Positions 35,643 through 44,134 of a stretch of DNA of 64,000 nt are shown piece after piece; the stretch's first letter is position 1, and every line of letters begins with the position of its first letter. Position numbers and translations under genes: made by a program. The DNA comes from Paenibacillus azoreducens (lineage in GTDB: Bacteria > Bacillota > Bacilli > Paenibacillales > Paenibacillaceae): positions 4,059,501 through 4,123,500 of the forward strand of contig NZ_AP025343.1 of the NCBI RefSeq assembly GCF_021654775.1, given 5' to 3'. The notes beneath the pieces were generated by a model. The model did no database searches and was not told the DNA's origin. It saw only the letters and a program-made list of their open reading frames with translations.

Positions 35643-36953
35643 TCAGTACGTACCCGCTGATGTGAAGCTGCCCTCTCCTTTCAAATAACTATCGAAAAAT
35701 TCCAATATGATCCGATTCATCGTCTCAAGACATTTGTATTTATCAATCTTTGCCTTTCCACCCTGCAGCATATCGGCAAGCATCGGTGAAAATAGAGACA
35801 GATCCGTAAGACTCATATGTTTTGCTCCTCGAATATAAACTTTATAAACCTCACCGCCGCTTTCTTCAACCGTTTTGTTACCTGCATAAGTAGAGATGCT
35901 ATCAAGCTGCGTCCAAACACTATCCGAGTATATATTCAGAAGCGGGATCTTGTAAGCTTGGTGAGTCGATTCAAAATTATTCTTCTCCTTGTTATAAACA
36001 ATGTCACTGAACAGTGGACCATCAATATTGACAACCGCCGTAACATCATGACGTTCTCTGCCAAGCCACGCACTCGCCGCACCACCCATAGAATGACCGA
36101 ATACACCTATTTTCTCAGGGTTCACAAGTTGATAGACCTTGTCACTATCGCTTTTCGCTTTTTCAAGAATCGTATCGATGACAAAATTCATGTCGTCTGT
36201 TCGCAGTTTCATCCATTTTTGACGGAGTCCGTAGAGTTGCTCCATCGTGTAAATGCCGTATTTGTTGGAATTATTGAATTCCTGCAAATATTCGCTATTA
36301 ATCGTAGTAATCGTCCCATCATCTGAAGTAGTATAAAAGGAATGATAGGGATGGTCTATCGAGCACACGACATACCCATGACTTGCAAGCTCCTGATATG
36401 TAGAGGTGTTGCTAGATTTAATACCGTATGCTCCATGCGAAAATACCAATAACGGATAGGTTCCGTTTGCGTTTTCGGGATACCAAAACTCCACATTCAC
36501 AAATCTGTTTGCTCCTGTATCTGTAAACTCTTCTTTTCTGTTTTTGTCTATGTAGGTGTATGTCTTCGTTGCGACCCCATACTCCCCTGTAACTTGAGGC
36601 AATCTATACTGTGGAAATACGATCGCGGGTGCAGCCGCAATGATGACCAAGATAAACATGATAACGGCACGTCCGATGACTCGACCCCACTTATAAACTT
36701 TGTGCTTCTCCTTGCGTCGTAATAACGTCCACAAACCAAGCAATGCCCAGATTAGCAGCAGAAAAGCAAGCGCTATCCACTGAAAACCCCACTCAATGAC
36801 CGAAACAAGCGTGAAAATTACAAATACTGCAAACGCGCCTATCCTCACCATACCCCTGATTTTTTGCTGATTCGATTGCGTCCATATGCAAAATGCTGCA
36901 AAGACTACTTCAAAAACTGCTGCGATCATCACAATTAATATTCCCATTCCCAT
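35643..36953 (-). CDS. Membrane-anchored alpha/beta hydrolase (PAF-acetylhydrolase/dienelactone-hydrolase like)
   Basis: 436 aa; ATG at 36953 after GGAGGCGCAGA. Four N-terminal membrane segments (about 1-115) precede an extracellular or membrane-facing alpha/beta hydrolase domain: NVEFWYPENANGTYPLLVFSHGAYG (oxyanion region), nucleophile Ser in VFGHSMGGAASAW, and a late GAKHMSLTDLSLF giving the His. Such proteins resemble bacterial PAF-acetylhydrolase-like esterases. Its promoter region holds three GGTAAGTTG-type sites at 21-bp spacing (37026-37076), next to a LytTR regulator pair, so it is probably their target. Confidence 0.82.
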   Translation of the reverse strand: MGMGILIVMIAAVFEVVFAAFCIWTQSNQQKIRGMVRIGAFAVFVIFTLVSVIEWGFQWIALAFLLLIWALLGLWTLLRRKEKHKVYKWGRVIGRAVIMFILVIIAAAPAIVFPQYRLPQVTGEYGVATKTYTYIDKNRKEEFTDTGANRFVNVEFWYPENANGTYPLLVFSHGAYGIKSSNTSTYQELASHGYVVCSIDHPYHSFYTTSDDGTITTINSEYLQEFNNSNKYGIYTMEQLYGLRQKWMKLRTDDMNFVIDTILEKAKSDSDKVYQLVNPEKIGVFGHSMGGAASAWLGRERHDVTAVVNIDGPLFSDIVYNKEKNNFESTHQAYKIPLLNIYSDSVWTQLDSISTYAGNKTVEESGGEVYKVYIRGAKHMSLTDLSLFSPMLADMLQGGKAKIDKYKCLETMNRIILEFFDSYLKGEGSFTSAGTY

Positions 36954-37025
36954 TCTGCGCCTCCTCTGCGTTTGCCTTGCAGCATCAGCATAACGAATCC
37001 TTTTTGCAGCGTAAATATGGTTCAG

Positions 37026-37076
37026 GGTATGTTGCAGTATGGGTACGGTAAGTTGTAAAAAAGACAGGGTAAGTTG
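37026..37076. promoter_or_regulatory. Three direct repeats with LytTR-type spacing
   Basis: GGTATGTTG (37026-37034), GGTAAGTTG (37047-37055) and GGTAAGTTG (37068-37076): 9-bp sites with 12-bp gaps, the arrangement bound by LytTR domains. They lie 73-123 bp upstream of the hydrolase ATG. On the minus strand a -35 TTTACG, 17 nt and -10 TATGCT follow. Confidence 0.7.
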
Positions 37077-37085
37077 CCCCCCACC

Positions 37086-37538
37086 TTATTGAACATGTTC
37101 TTTTAACTTTTTTAGTTGTTCATTGATTTCATTGGCGACTTTGAGGTCACTCTTCCAAACAAGCAGTTGGACAATGCCGAATATAATGGCAATTTCCAAG
37201 GCGAGGATCACATTCGCAGATACCCCTGTAACCCAACCCATCATGTTAGCGAAAACAATAATCACCGCTTCGACAATGATAAAATGAATCAGTATCCGTA
37301 TCCGCATGCCCTTTTCGCTTGGGTTTGCAAAAAAATCAAAGATATGGCTCGGTAAAACTCCCACCAATGCACAAATCATGAACGCATAAATTTGACGGAA
37401 GCCGAGAGAAAATTTAGATGCATCCAGTTCATATATGAGTATATAAATCTGATTAAGCAAAACAATACATATGACAATACCAGCTAATACGAGCAAATAA
37501 TCTCTTGCAAGTCTTTTTAAAAATTCGGATAATCTCAT
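37086..37538 (-). CDS. DUF3021 membrane protein, partner of LytTR regulator
   Basis: 150 aa with four membrane segments (about 14-33, 45-68, 78-100, 104-124) and a cytoplasmic Lys/Glu tail (LKVANEINEQLKKLKEHVQ). The pattern matches DUF3021. Members are encoded right after small LytTR-domain regulators and in some streptococcal systems act as membrane antagonists that hold the regulator inactive. Here it starts 14 nt after the LytTR gene. The signal it senses is unknown. Confidence 0.85.
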   Translation of the reverse strand: MRLSEFLKRLARDYLLVLAGIVICIVLLNQIYILIYELDASKFSLGFRQIYAFMICALVGVLPSHIFDFFANPSEKGMRIRILIHFIIVEAVIIVFANMMGWVTGVSANVILALEIAIIFGIVQLLVWKSDLKVANEINEQLKKLKEHVQ

Positions 37539-37552
37539 CCCACGCCCTCCTA

Positions 37553-37990
37553 TTATATTCCCAACATCGTTTTGAGTACCGGCACATATTGACGCGAAAC
37601 CATCACGCTTTCCCCATTATCCATTCTTGCTTCGAATCTGCCGCTAATGGAGGGCTTGATGTACGATATTTTGGCGATATTGATAATGCTGGATTTCGAT
37701 GCGCGGAAAAATTTCCTTCCCTCGCATAACTCTTCGAGTTCATATAACTTCTGTTTCGATTCAAAGACCCGATCCCGGCAGTATACAAACACCTTGTTGT
37801 CCACCGATTCAAAATAGTACACATCGCTGAAATTGATTTGGTGGATGGTATCCTCATTAAAGCCGATAAGCATCTTGTTTTTAGCTTTGATCCGGCGCAA
37901 AAGGCTTAAAATCTCTTCATTGACCTCATGACATCGTATGATGATTTCTTCATCCTGCCTATTGTCGATTTCTTCTATAGATATCTTCAT
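37553..37990 (-). CDS. LytTR-domain DNA-binding transcriptional regulator
   Basis: 145 aa. No receiver domain: a ~45-residue N-terminal strand-helix region is followed by a LytTR domain (about 45-143): INFSDVYYFESVDNKVFVYCRDRVFESKQKLYELEEL, RKFFRASKSSIINIAKISYI, GRFEARMDNGESVMVSRQYVPVLKTML. Together with the DUF3021 gene it forms a two-gene LytTR regulatory system of the membrane-inhibitor type. The likely target sites are at 37026-37076. No strong Shine-Dalgarno is seen before the ATG. Confidence 0.9.
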   Translation of the reverse strand: MKISIEEIDNRQDEEIIIRCHEVNEEILSLLRRIKAKNKMLIGFNEDTIHQINFSDVYYFESVDNKVFVYCRDRVFESKQKLYELEELCEGRKFFRASKSSIINIAKISYIKPSISGRFEARMDNGESVMVSRQYVPVLKTMLGI

Positions 37991-38017
37991 GTCTTAAGTA
38001 CGACCGCCTTTTTTGTA

Positions 38018-38482
38018 TCAGATCACGCCTTTATAGTGATTTGATGTTTCGAATTGCTTCACAATAACTTTTATCATGTTCATGGTTTGGTCGGGCATCT
38101 CATCCGGCTTGAAAAATCCAAAATCCGTAACTTCAACCTGATCCGGTTTTATTTTACCTTTGAATTGTTTTGTGTAATAAGTGATCGCAATATAATGTGT
38201 GTCGGCGCCTAGCTGGGATATATAAAATCTAGAATCAGAAAACACTTGAAAATGATTTAAATCATTAACATTGATCTTGATATCAAGCTCCTCGCGCAAT
38301 TCTCTTTTTAATGCATCTTCCACTGATTCACCAGGTTCAAGCATCCCTCCTGGTAACCCCCATGTATTGTCATGATGTTTAACCATTAATATAGAACCTT
38401 CATCATTTAAGAGAATTAAAGTCGGGCGAACGATAATCAGCGGCAAATTTCCCGACCGGTTTCTTAGCTCTTCGATATACAT
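38018..38482 (-). CDS. Nudix hydrolase
   Basis: 154 aa. The Nudix box is complete: GGMLEPGESVEDALKRELREELDI (GX5EX7REUXEEXGU with a conservative end), preceded by LILLNDEGSILMVKHHDNTWGLPGG. It hydrolyses a nucleoside diphosphate linked to some group; the substrate is not readable. It starts 9 nt after the phosphatase stop and is probably co-transcribed with the phosphatase and GNAT genes upstream (39061 and 39586), forming a small three-gene set. Confidence 0.88.
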   Translation of the reverse strand: MYIEELRNRSGNLPLIIVRPTLILLNDEGSILMVKHHDNTWGLPGGMLEPGESVEDALKRELREELDIKINVNDLNHFQVFSDSRFYISQLGADTHYIAITYYTKQFKGKIKPDQVEVTDFGFFKPDEMPDQTMNMIKVIVKQFETSNHYKGVI

Positions 38483-38491
38483 GTTAATCTT

Positions 38492-39061
38492 TCACCCCCA
38501 TAATCTCGTCACGTCTATTAATCTATCTTCATCAAATTCCATCCTGTAAATATCCGGTTTGGATGTCGTGAACAAAAACTCAACGTCATATTGGCTGTCA
38601 AAGTATCCCATCATTAATGTCATCACTGCTCCGTGAGTTCCTATCGCCACTTTTTGCCCTTTGTAATCTTTCAGGATTTTTTTCAATACGGCTACGGTCC
38701 GTTCCCGGCCAATCGTCATGGACTCTCCGCCAGGCAGCGAAGATTCAGGTTCAGCAAACATCTTTTTTACTAACGGATACACCTCGTGATCCTGCAATAT
38801 TTTATCTTCTCCTGCAAAAACAATTTCTTTAAGATCTTCAATAACCAATACTTCTTTACCTGCAGACCGGGCTGCTTCCTCAATGGTTAAAACGGCTCGT
38901 CTATATGGACTTGAAATGTACGTATCGATTCCCTCATCTTTTAGCAGCTCAGTGATTATTTTGGCATCTTGCATCCCTTTATCAGTCAGCGCACGCGTTC
39001 TTTCATTTCCTTCGGTTTTTGGGGATTCTCCATGTCTGACCATGTAAATAACTGTTTGCAT
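38492..39061 (-). CDS. Histidine phosphatase (phosphoglycerate mutase-like) family protein
   Basis: 189 aa; ATG at 39061 (MQTVIYMVRHGESP) right after GGAGGTTAT; an upstream in-frame start is unlikely. The RHG motif carries the phospho-accepting His9/10; a second conserved block is ISSPYRRAVLTIE, and AIGTHGAVMTLMMGY gives the second His. It belongs to the broad specificity histidine phosphatase clade 1. Substrate unknown. Neighbours (Nudix, GNAT) give no pathway. Confidence 0.87.
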   Translation of the reverse strand: MQTVIYMVRHGESPKTEGNERTRALTDKGMQDAKIITELLKDEGIDTYISSPYRRAVLTIEEAARSAGKEVLVIEDLKEIVFAGEDKILQDHEVYPLVKKMFAEPESSLPGGESMTIGRERTVAVLKKILKDYKGQKVAIGTHGAVMTLMMGYFDSQYDVEFLFTTSKPDIYRMEFDEDRLIDVTRLWG

Positions 39062-39106
39062 ATAACCTCCGTTGTCATGATCCTGAGATACTCTCAAGAA
39101 TATTCT

Positions 39107-39586
39107 TCATTTCTGTAAGCTCTCTAATTGAGACGTAAATTTATCAAATGTTTTGATAAAGTGCTTTTGGTCCTTGGTAAAAATAAATCCTCGTCGTTCG
39201 TAGAACCTGTGTGCATTAACTCTACTTGGGTGGGAAAATAATTTAATGCCGGAGTAGCCGTTATTCATCGCCCATTGCTCAAGGCTTTCCATCAGCATAC
39301 CTCCTATGCCATGATTTCGATATTCTTCTTTAACGACAAAACCTAAGATGTTCACAAGAGAATCAGCAGTAAGCAGCTCATATGGACTTCCATGAATATA
39401 GCCGATCACTTTGTCGTTTTGCTCATAAACGAAAATAATATCTTTTGTCTTGCTGGTAATAATTTCGATTTTCTTTCTTACTTTTTCTTCCGAAAATGCA
39501 TGTAGATTAGGATTAAAGTCCAGGTTCAGCATATAAATATCATGGTAATCCATGATCTGGATTTCCCTGATATTTGGTTGGTTCAT
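39107..39586 (-). CDS. GNAT-family N-acetyltransferase
   Basis: 159 aa. Core DIIFVYEQNDKVIGYIHGSPYEL, then ILGFVVKEEYRNHGIGGMLMESLEQWA (acetyl-CoA loop R-N-H-G-I-G) and NAHRFYERRGFIFTKDQKHFIK near the end. First gene of the three-gene set with the phosphatase and Nudix hydrolase. Acceptor unknown. Confidence 0.85.
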   Translation of the reverse strand: MNQPNIREIQIMDYHDIYMLNLDFNPNLHAFSEEKVRKKIEIITSKTKDIIFVYEQNDKVIGYIHGSPYELLTADSLVNILGFVVKEEYRNHGIGGMLMESLEQWAMNNGYSGIKLFSHPSRVNAHRFYERRGFIFTKDQKHFIKTFDKFTSQLESLQK

Positions 39587-39778
39587 GATCTAACACCTCA
39601 ATTTCGCGAATATAAATAGAAACGCATCAAAACGATTTTAGGCAACATAAATATTTCGACACCGTGTTTGCATACTCCTTGCGTTCGGTATAATCTCATG
39701 CATTCAATCAAAGGGTTGCGGTAGCATAATGTCCCATCAATCCTTGAGACATCGGAACGTGTAAATTAAGCACTCTGT

Positions 39779-39817
39779 AATCCCCCCGTTTACCCAAGCT
39801 GGAGGGATTTTTCTTTT
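39779..39817 (+). terminator. Orphan rightward terminator
   Basis: AATCCC-CC (39779-39787) pairs with GG-GGGATT (39801-39810), then TTTTC. No plus-strand gene precedes it (39587-39778 shows no coding frame), so it may end a small RNA. Confidence 0.5.
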
Positions 39818-39854
39818 TGCAGCAAGAATACCACCCTTCAAAATCTATCGGGGC

Positions 39855-39890
39855 AAAAAATAAGGCTGCCCGCTGAAGTGCCGAGCAACC
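39855..39890 (-). terminator. Terminator of the beta-lactamase-fold gene
   Basis: GGCTGCCCGC (39864-39873) pairs with GC-GAGCAACC (39881-39890) using G-T pairs; on the minus strand TTATTTTTT follows. Confidence 0.7.
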
Positions 39891-39900
39891 TTCTCATAAA

Positions 39901-41103
39901 TTATTTCTTTTTCAGTCCTAATCCCGCCATATAAACTCCGTTAAAATACTCTTCGCCCCCGGTGGATTCCGTATACACATTCATATTCACTACAACGACA
40001 CGCTGTCCGTCGCGTGAGGCCCTAACGCCATTTACCGATCCGAAAATGCCGCCGCTATGTCCCCATACCAGCTCGCCGTTCGGCATTTTCATCTGATAAA
40101 TACCAAGCCCAAAATAAGGCACTTCGTCATACCCGGATTTTACCGTGGTGAACATTTGCTTCATTTGCTCCGGTTTCAACAATTTTCCGCCGAACAAAGC
40201 AGAAAAGAAGGTGCTCAGATCTCTTCCCGACGAAATCATCTCACCGGAAGCCCCGGCGATGGACGGGTTCAAATCCGTAACGTCAAATCTCTCATTATTG
40301 TGATATAAATATGCCTTGGAATGATTAGCCCCCGGTACAACCAGGTTTACGCCCGGACAGAACGTGTTGTTCAACTTCAACGGTTCAATGATGCGTCTTT
40401 CGATTTGCTGGGCGTAGGTCGATCCCGTGACTTTTTCAACAATGATGCCAAGCAAAACATAATTAGTATTGGTATACATCAGACCTTTACCCGGCTCAAA
40501 CAATGGATCATTCTTCAGACCTTTCTTTACAAGCTCCTCCGGTGAATATGTCACCTGAATTCGTTTCAGTATATCCGCTCCTGAACCGTCAAACAGATCC
40601 ATCGAATAATCATTCAACCCGCTTGTATGGTTCAATAACTGCCGAATCGTCACCTTATTCCCATCATAGCCGTTGCCCTGGACCAAGCCCGGAACCCATT
40701 TTTCAACCGGATCGTCAAGATTCAGCTTGTTTTCGCCAGCCAATTGCAGAACCACCGTCGCTATAAATGTCTTGGTCAAACTTCCGATCCGGTAGCGATA
40801 ATCCGCCTCCATTTTACGTCCTGTGTTGACATCTGCGATGCCGGACGCGTATCCCTGATATTTACCATGGTCATATACATAAGCGATAGCGCCTTGTACA
40901 TCCGGCCTTAGCAGCTTGTCCAATTCCTTCTGAACATTGGGGTTTGCCAATTCCTTTTGATTCTGAACAGCAGATTTTTGCTCCACTTTCGCATTCCCTC
41001 CTTTTGCGCTCGATCCTGCGATAGCGTGATCCGCCGTCGGAATGACCATCGCACTTGCCAGCAGCGCCGTACAACCCATCAAACCTATTTTTCTTCCAAC
41101 CAT
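39901..41103 (-). CDS. Secreted serine hydrolase of the beta-lactamase/DD-peptidase fold
   Basis: 400 aa; ATG at 41103 (MVGRKIGLMG) with AAGGAGTGG upstream. Signal peptide about 1-30. Active-site elements of class C/DD-carboxypeptidase relatives: SLTK (nucleophile Ser and Lys) in YRIGSLTKTFIATVVLQL, YTN in LMYTNTNYVLLG, and HSGG near the end in LVWGHSGGIFGSVNG. Likely an extracellular D-amino acid peptidase or esterase; resistance to beta-lactams is not implied. It is divergent from the kinase-regulator fusion gene, and the intervening 16-bp inverted repeat (41202-41276) may control both. Confidence 0.88.
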   Translation of the reverse strand: MVGRKIGLMGCTALLASAMVIPTADHAIAGSSAKGGNAKVEQKSAVQNQKELANPNVQKELDKLLRPDVQGAIAYVYDHGKYQGYASGIADVNTGRKMEADYRYRIGSLTKTFIATVVLQLAGENKLNLDDPVEKWVPGLVQGNGYDGNKVTIRQLLNHTSGLNDYSMDLFDGSGADILKRIQVTYSPEELVKKGLKNDPLFEPGKGLMYTNTNYVLLGIIVEKVTGSTYAQQIERRIIEPLKLNNTFCPGVNLVVPGANHSKAYLYHNNERFDVTDLNPSIAGASGEMISSGRDLSTFFSALFGGKLLKPEQMKQMFTTVKSGYDEVPYFGLGIYQMKMPNGELVWGHSGGIFGSVNGVRASRDGQRVVVVNMNVYTESTGGEEYFNGVYMAGLGLKKK

Positions 41104-41201
41104 CGTTTCCACTCCTTCAATACATAATGGCATCATGAGCGCTCAACGGATTTTATGTCTTCCGCATTGCACTTCCAGCCATTACGATAGCTGAGCGGGT
41201 C

Positions 41202-41276
41202 TCATTTTGACTAGTGATGATATGTCACAACTTCGTTTCAAAATATCATATGACAAAAAGTCACTGGTCAAAATGA
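41202..41276. promoter_or_regulatory. Large inverted repeat between divergent genes
   Basis: TCATTTTGACTAGTGA (41202-41217) and TCACTGGTCAAAATGA (41261-41276), 15 of 16 positions paired, 43-nt centre. Sits between the serine hydrolase (start 41103) and the kinase-regulator fusion (start 41351). Candidate operator for the NarL-type domain of the fusion protein. Confidence 0.6.
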
Positions 41277-41350
41277 CATTCCCCCCCTAAACTAATAATG
41301 ATGTATGGTCTTTTGCAGCAATGGATCCAAATGCAAGAAAGGAGCCCATC

Positions 41351-43183
41351 ATGTTCAATTTTAAGAAGCAGTGGCATTGGTATCATTGGATATTATTTTT
41401 GATGCGCATTTTATGGTTAAGTCATATTATGATTCTCGCATGGCGCCAACCTGAGCTGTTTCATTCGCCAATAGGTTTGGTTGTTACATTATCTGTGTTA
41501 GTGTTTATCATACCGCTCCTGCTGCACCAGTTGTATCCCAAAGGGTATCTGCCGGCAGAAATCGGTCTTGCAGGTTCGTTTAGCATTTATTTAGCCGGAC
41601 AAAACGCCGAATTTTCATGGCAATTTATCATTTTTGCCTGCATGATCGCTTTCTTTTGCCGCAATAAAACCACCCGCTGGGCAGCGCTTGCGCTTGTGTT
41701 AATGATTTCTGCCGCAATCGCTTGGGCCGCTAACGAGTCTCGGTATGATATCTGGTTTACTTATACGCTCAATCACGCAATCGCTTTTGCGCTGGGATAC
41801 GGATGGCAGTTATTCGTGCTTCATCAGCGGCAGAACGAGATTATCCAGGAACAAAGCCGTGTGTTGGAGCAGCATCTGGCAAAAGTAGAACAACTCACAC
41901 TAATTGAGGAACGTAATCGGCTGTCACATGAGCTTCATGACACCATTGGCCATACCCTCACTTCTATCATTGTTGGCGTTGAGTCATTGCGGCCGTCATG
42001 CCCTCAAGAATTGGATGCTCGCATGGAAACCATTGCAAATCTCGCTCGTTACGGGCTCGAGGATATCCGCAAACATTTGCATCATCTTTCGGAACCTCTT
42101 CCGAACATATTGACAGAATCACTGCAGCAGTTGGTTGAAGACTTTGCCCAATCCACCGGAGTAGCCGTGCATTTCCGAATTTTCGGGCATGAGGTGAAGG
42201 TTAGCAAGCGTATCAGCCTTTGTCTGCATCGCTGCCTGCAAGAATCACTGACGAATGCTGTCCGGCACGGCAAAGCAAACCTGATTCAAATCCATTTATT
42301 CTTTGATGAATATGAGCTGCGAATGCAGATCGAGGATAACGGCCAAGGCATGGAACAAATCGATCATGGTTTTGGATTGGACGGAATGAAGGAACGGCTC
42401 ACAGAGCTTGCGGGCCATTTATCAATCCACTCCACGCCAAACATCGGCACTTTGGTTGTATGTACGATACCGCTCAGAAAAGAACCATCGAATCAGGAAA
42501 TTTCGATCTTGCTTGTTGACGATCAACCGATCATTACCGAAAGCTTGCAGCGTATTCTTGAGCAGCAGCAAGGTTTTGCGGTCGTCGGTACAGCTGCACA
42601 TGGTCAAGAAGCGATTAAGCAATGTGAGCTGCATCGCCCCGATGTCGTGCTTATGGATGTGCGGATGCCTGTCTTGGACGGGCTCGAGGCACTTCGTCAG
42701 ATTAAACAAAATTGGCCGGAAATACGGGTCGTCATGCTTACCACTTTTGACGATATGCAGCAGGCTTCTCTTTCGCTTCAGTTGGGTGCGGAAGGATATT
42801 TGCTGAAGTCGGCCCATCCGCATGAATTATGCCAAGCATTAAAAGCCGTTTACAATGGGGGAACGTGGATCGATCAAGGCATGGCCGCTCAAGTGTTCAA
42901 GGAAATCAAGCAGCAGCAGAGGCAGCAGCAAAATTTGCAAGGCAGCAAGCCACAGAAAGAACAAGGGGAATATCCTTACGGATTATCGAAACGCGAGCTT
43001 GACATACTGCTTCATTTGACAAGCGGATTGCGTTACAAATCCATTGCGAACAAGATGTTTTTATCGGAGGGCACGGTCCGGAACTACTGCTCCAACCTTT
43101 ACTCCAAGCTTGGCGTCCGAAATCGCGAAGACGCTATTGCGAAGGCAAGACAAGAACGATTGTGTGAAATCGACGGGGCTTAG
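41351..43183 (+). CDS. One-piece histidine kinase and NarL-type response regulator
   Basis: 610 aa; ATG at 41351 after AAAGGAGCCC. N-terminal half: six membrane segments (about 10-160), coiled linker, HisKA_3 dimerisation helix with His196 (LSHELHDTIGHT), HATPase_c with ESLTNAVRHG and EDNGQGM. Only about eight residues after the kinase end comes a full receiver (ISILLVDDQP..., Asp436 in LMDVRMP) and a LuxR/NarL helix-turn-helix at about 545-605 (LSKRELDILLHLTSGLRYKSIANKMFLSEGTVRNYCSNLYSKLG). Normally DesK/DesR- or LiaS/LiaR-like partners are separate proteins. Here the output domain would be tethered to the membrane unless cleaved or internally initiated. Confidence 0.92.
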   Translation: MFNFKKQWHWYHWILFLMRILWLSHIMILAWRQPELFHSPIGLVVTLSVLVFIIPLLLHQLYPKGYLPAEIGLAGSFSIYLAGQNAEFSWQFIIFACMIAFFCRNKTTRWAALALVLMISAAIAWAANESRYDIWFTYTLNHAIAFALGYGWQLFVLHQRQNEIIQEQSRVLEQHLAKVEQLTLIEERNRLSHELHDTIGHTLTSIIVGVESLRPSCPQELDARMETIANLARYGLEDIRKHLHHLSEPLPNILTESLQQLVEDFAQSTGVAVHFRIFGHEVKVSKRISLCLHRCLQESLTNAVRHGKANLIQIHLFFDEYELRMQIEDNGQGMEQIDHGFGLDGMKERLTELAGHLSIHSTPNIGTLVVCTIPLRKEPSNQEISILLVDDQPIITESLQRILEQQQGFAVVGTAAHGQEAIKQCELHRPDVVLMDVRMPVLDGLEALRQIKQNWPEIRVVMLTTFDDMQQASLSLQLGAEGYLLKSAHPHELCQALKAVYNGGTWIDQGMAAQVFKEIKQQQRQQQNLQGSKPQKEQGEYPYGLSKRELDILLHLTSGLRYKSIANKMFLSEGTVRNYCSNLYSKLGVRNREDAIAKARQERLCEIDGA

Positions 43184-43227
43184 TGATATCTGACGGAAGT
43201 GGAATTCAAAGAAAATAATTGTGCTAG

Positions 43228-43269
43228 CTTAGATCCCCCATGAACTGCCCCAACTTTTGGGGATCTAAG
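43228..43269. other. Perfect 11-bp stem-loop without T-run
   Basis: CTTAGATCCCC (43228-43238) pairs exactly with GGGGATCTAAG (43259-43269) around 20 nt. Lies between the kinase-regulator stop and the convergent HAD gene. It could end transcription weakly or be a remnant of a mobile element. Confidence 0.45.
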
Positions 43270-43335
43270 TGTCCGCTTGAACGAAGTCCGTGCTTATACG
43301 CATTGTTATCAGATAACGAATCATTTTTTCAAAAA

Positions 43336-43980
43336 CTAAATAAATCTTTTTAATTCTCCTATATCCGTTATTTCTGCACTTGGATAAACCCCCATTTTGT
43401 TCATCAATTCAACATCTCCTTGATACGCAATAAAACGCACCCCAGCTTCTGTCGATGCCTTGCCGTCAATCCAAGAATCTCCGACTGATATCCATTCTTC
43501 CGCCAAAATATTCCCATACCGTTTCAATACATAAAGAAATCCATCAGGGGATGGCTTCATTAACTTCATCATTTCTCTGCCGACAACGCAATCGAAATAG
43601 TTCAGAATGCCATTATCTCTTAACGCAACTTCGGCAGCTTCAATCGAATTATTCGTAACAACTACCATGCAGAACCTATCATGTAATTCCTTAAGAAGTT
43701 CAGTAACTCCTGACTCAAGATCGGCATCTTTCATGCCAATAACTTCAAATCTCTTTGGAATTTCCCACATTTCCTTAATTAATTGATCCGTCATTAAGCC
43801 TGTTTTTGTGGCTTCCGCAATGATGGTTGATGATGTATGGTTAGTAATATCGAGATCAGCAGGGAGTATTCCCCGTGAAACCAGATATCCGAAAGTCTCT
43901 TTTTTCATCGATTCCAAATCAATTCTCGATTGCAATATTGTATTGTCCATGTCAAAAATGATCCCTTTAATCTTCTTCAT
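43336..43980 (-). CDS. HAD-superfamily hydrolase
   Basis: 214 aa; ATG at 43980 (MKKIKGIIFDMDNT) with GAGGGTG upstream. HAD motif I is FDMDNT (nucleophile Asp and acid/base Asp), motif II is VVVTNNS, motif III is Lys in MKLMKPSPDGF, motif IV is SVGDSWIDG. Small helical cap typical of the phosphoglycolate phosphatase/beta-phosphoglucomutase branch. Substrate unknown. Monocistronic in appearance. Confidence 0.88.
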   Translation of the reverse strand: MKKIKGIIFDMDNTILQSRIDLESMKKETFGYLVSRGILPADLDITNHTSSTIIAEATKTGLMTDQLIKEMWEIPKRFEVIGMKDADLESGVTELLKELHDRFCMVVVTNNSIEAAEVALRDNGILNYFDCVVGREMMKLMKPSPDGFLYVLKRYGNILAEEWISVGDSWIDGKASTEAGVRFIAYQGDVELMNKMGVYPSAEITDIGELKRFI

Positions 43981-44051
43981 ATGCACCCTCACATTAAGTA
44001 GTTTTCATGATTTCATTACGTCCATACGTTCAATGAGACATACGGTCGGCA

Positions 44052-44078
44052 AAAAAATAAATGTCATTTATTTAACAT
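44052..44078 (-). terminator. AT-rich terminator of the methyltransferase gene
   Basis: AAATAAATG and CATTTATTT form a 9-bp stem, and on the minus strand T follows. AT-only stem, so strength is uncertain. Confidence 0.45.
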
Positions 44079-44134
44079 CAACACAATACGCAGCTATTCT
44101 CTCGGATTGGATTCATGCGCATGAATTCAGTCTA

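Noticed and set aside
39901..41103. Beta-lactam resistance gene
   Set aside because: The SxxK, YxN and HxG-type motifs are shared by many esterases and D-peptidases; nothing in the sequence or context shows antibiotic hydrolysis.
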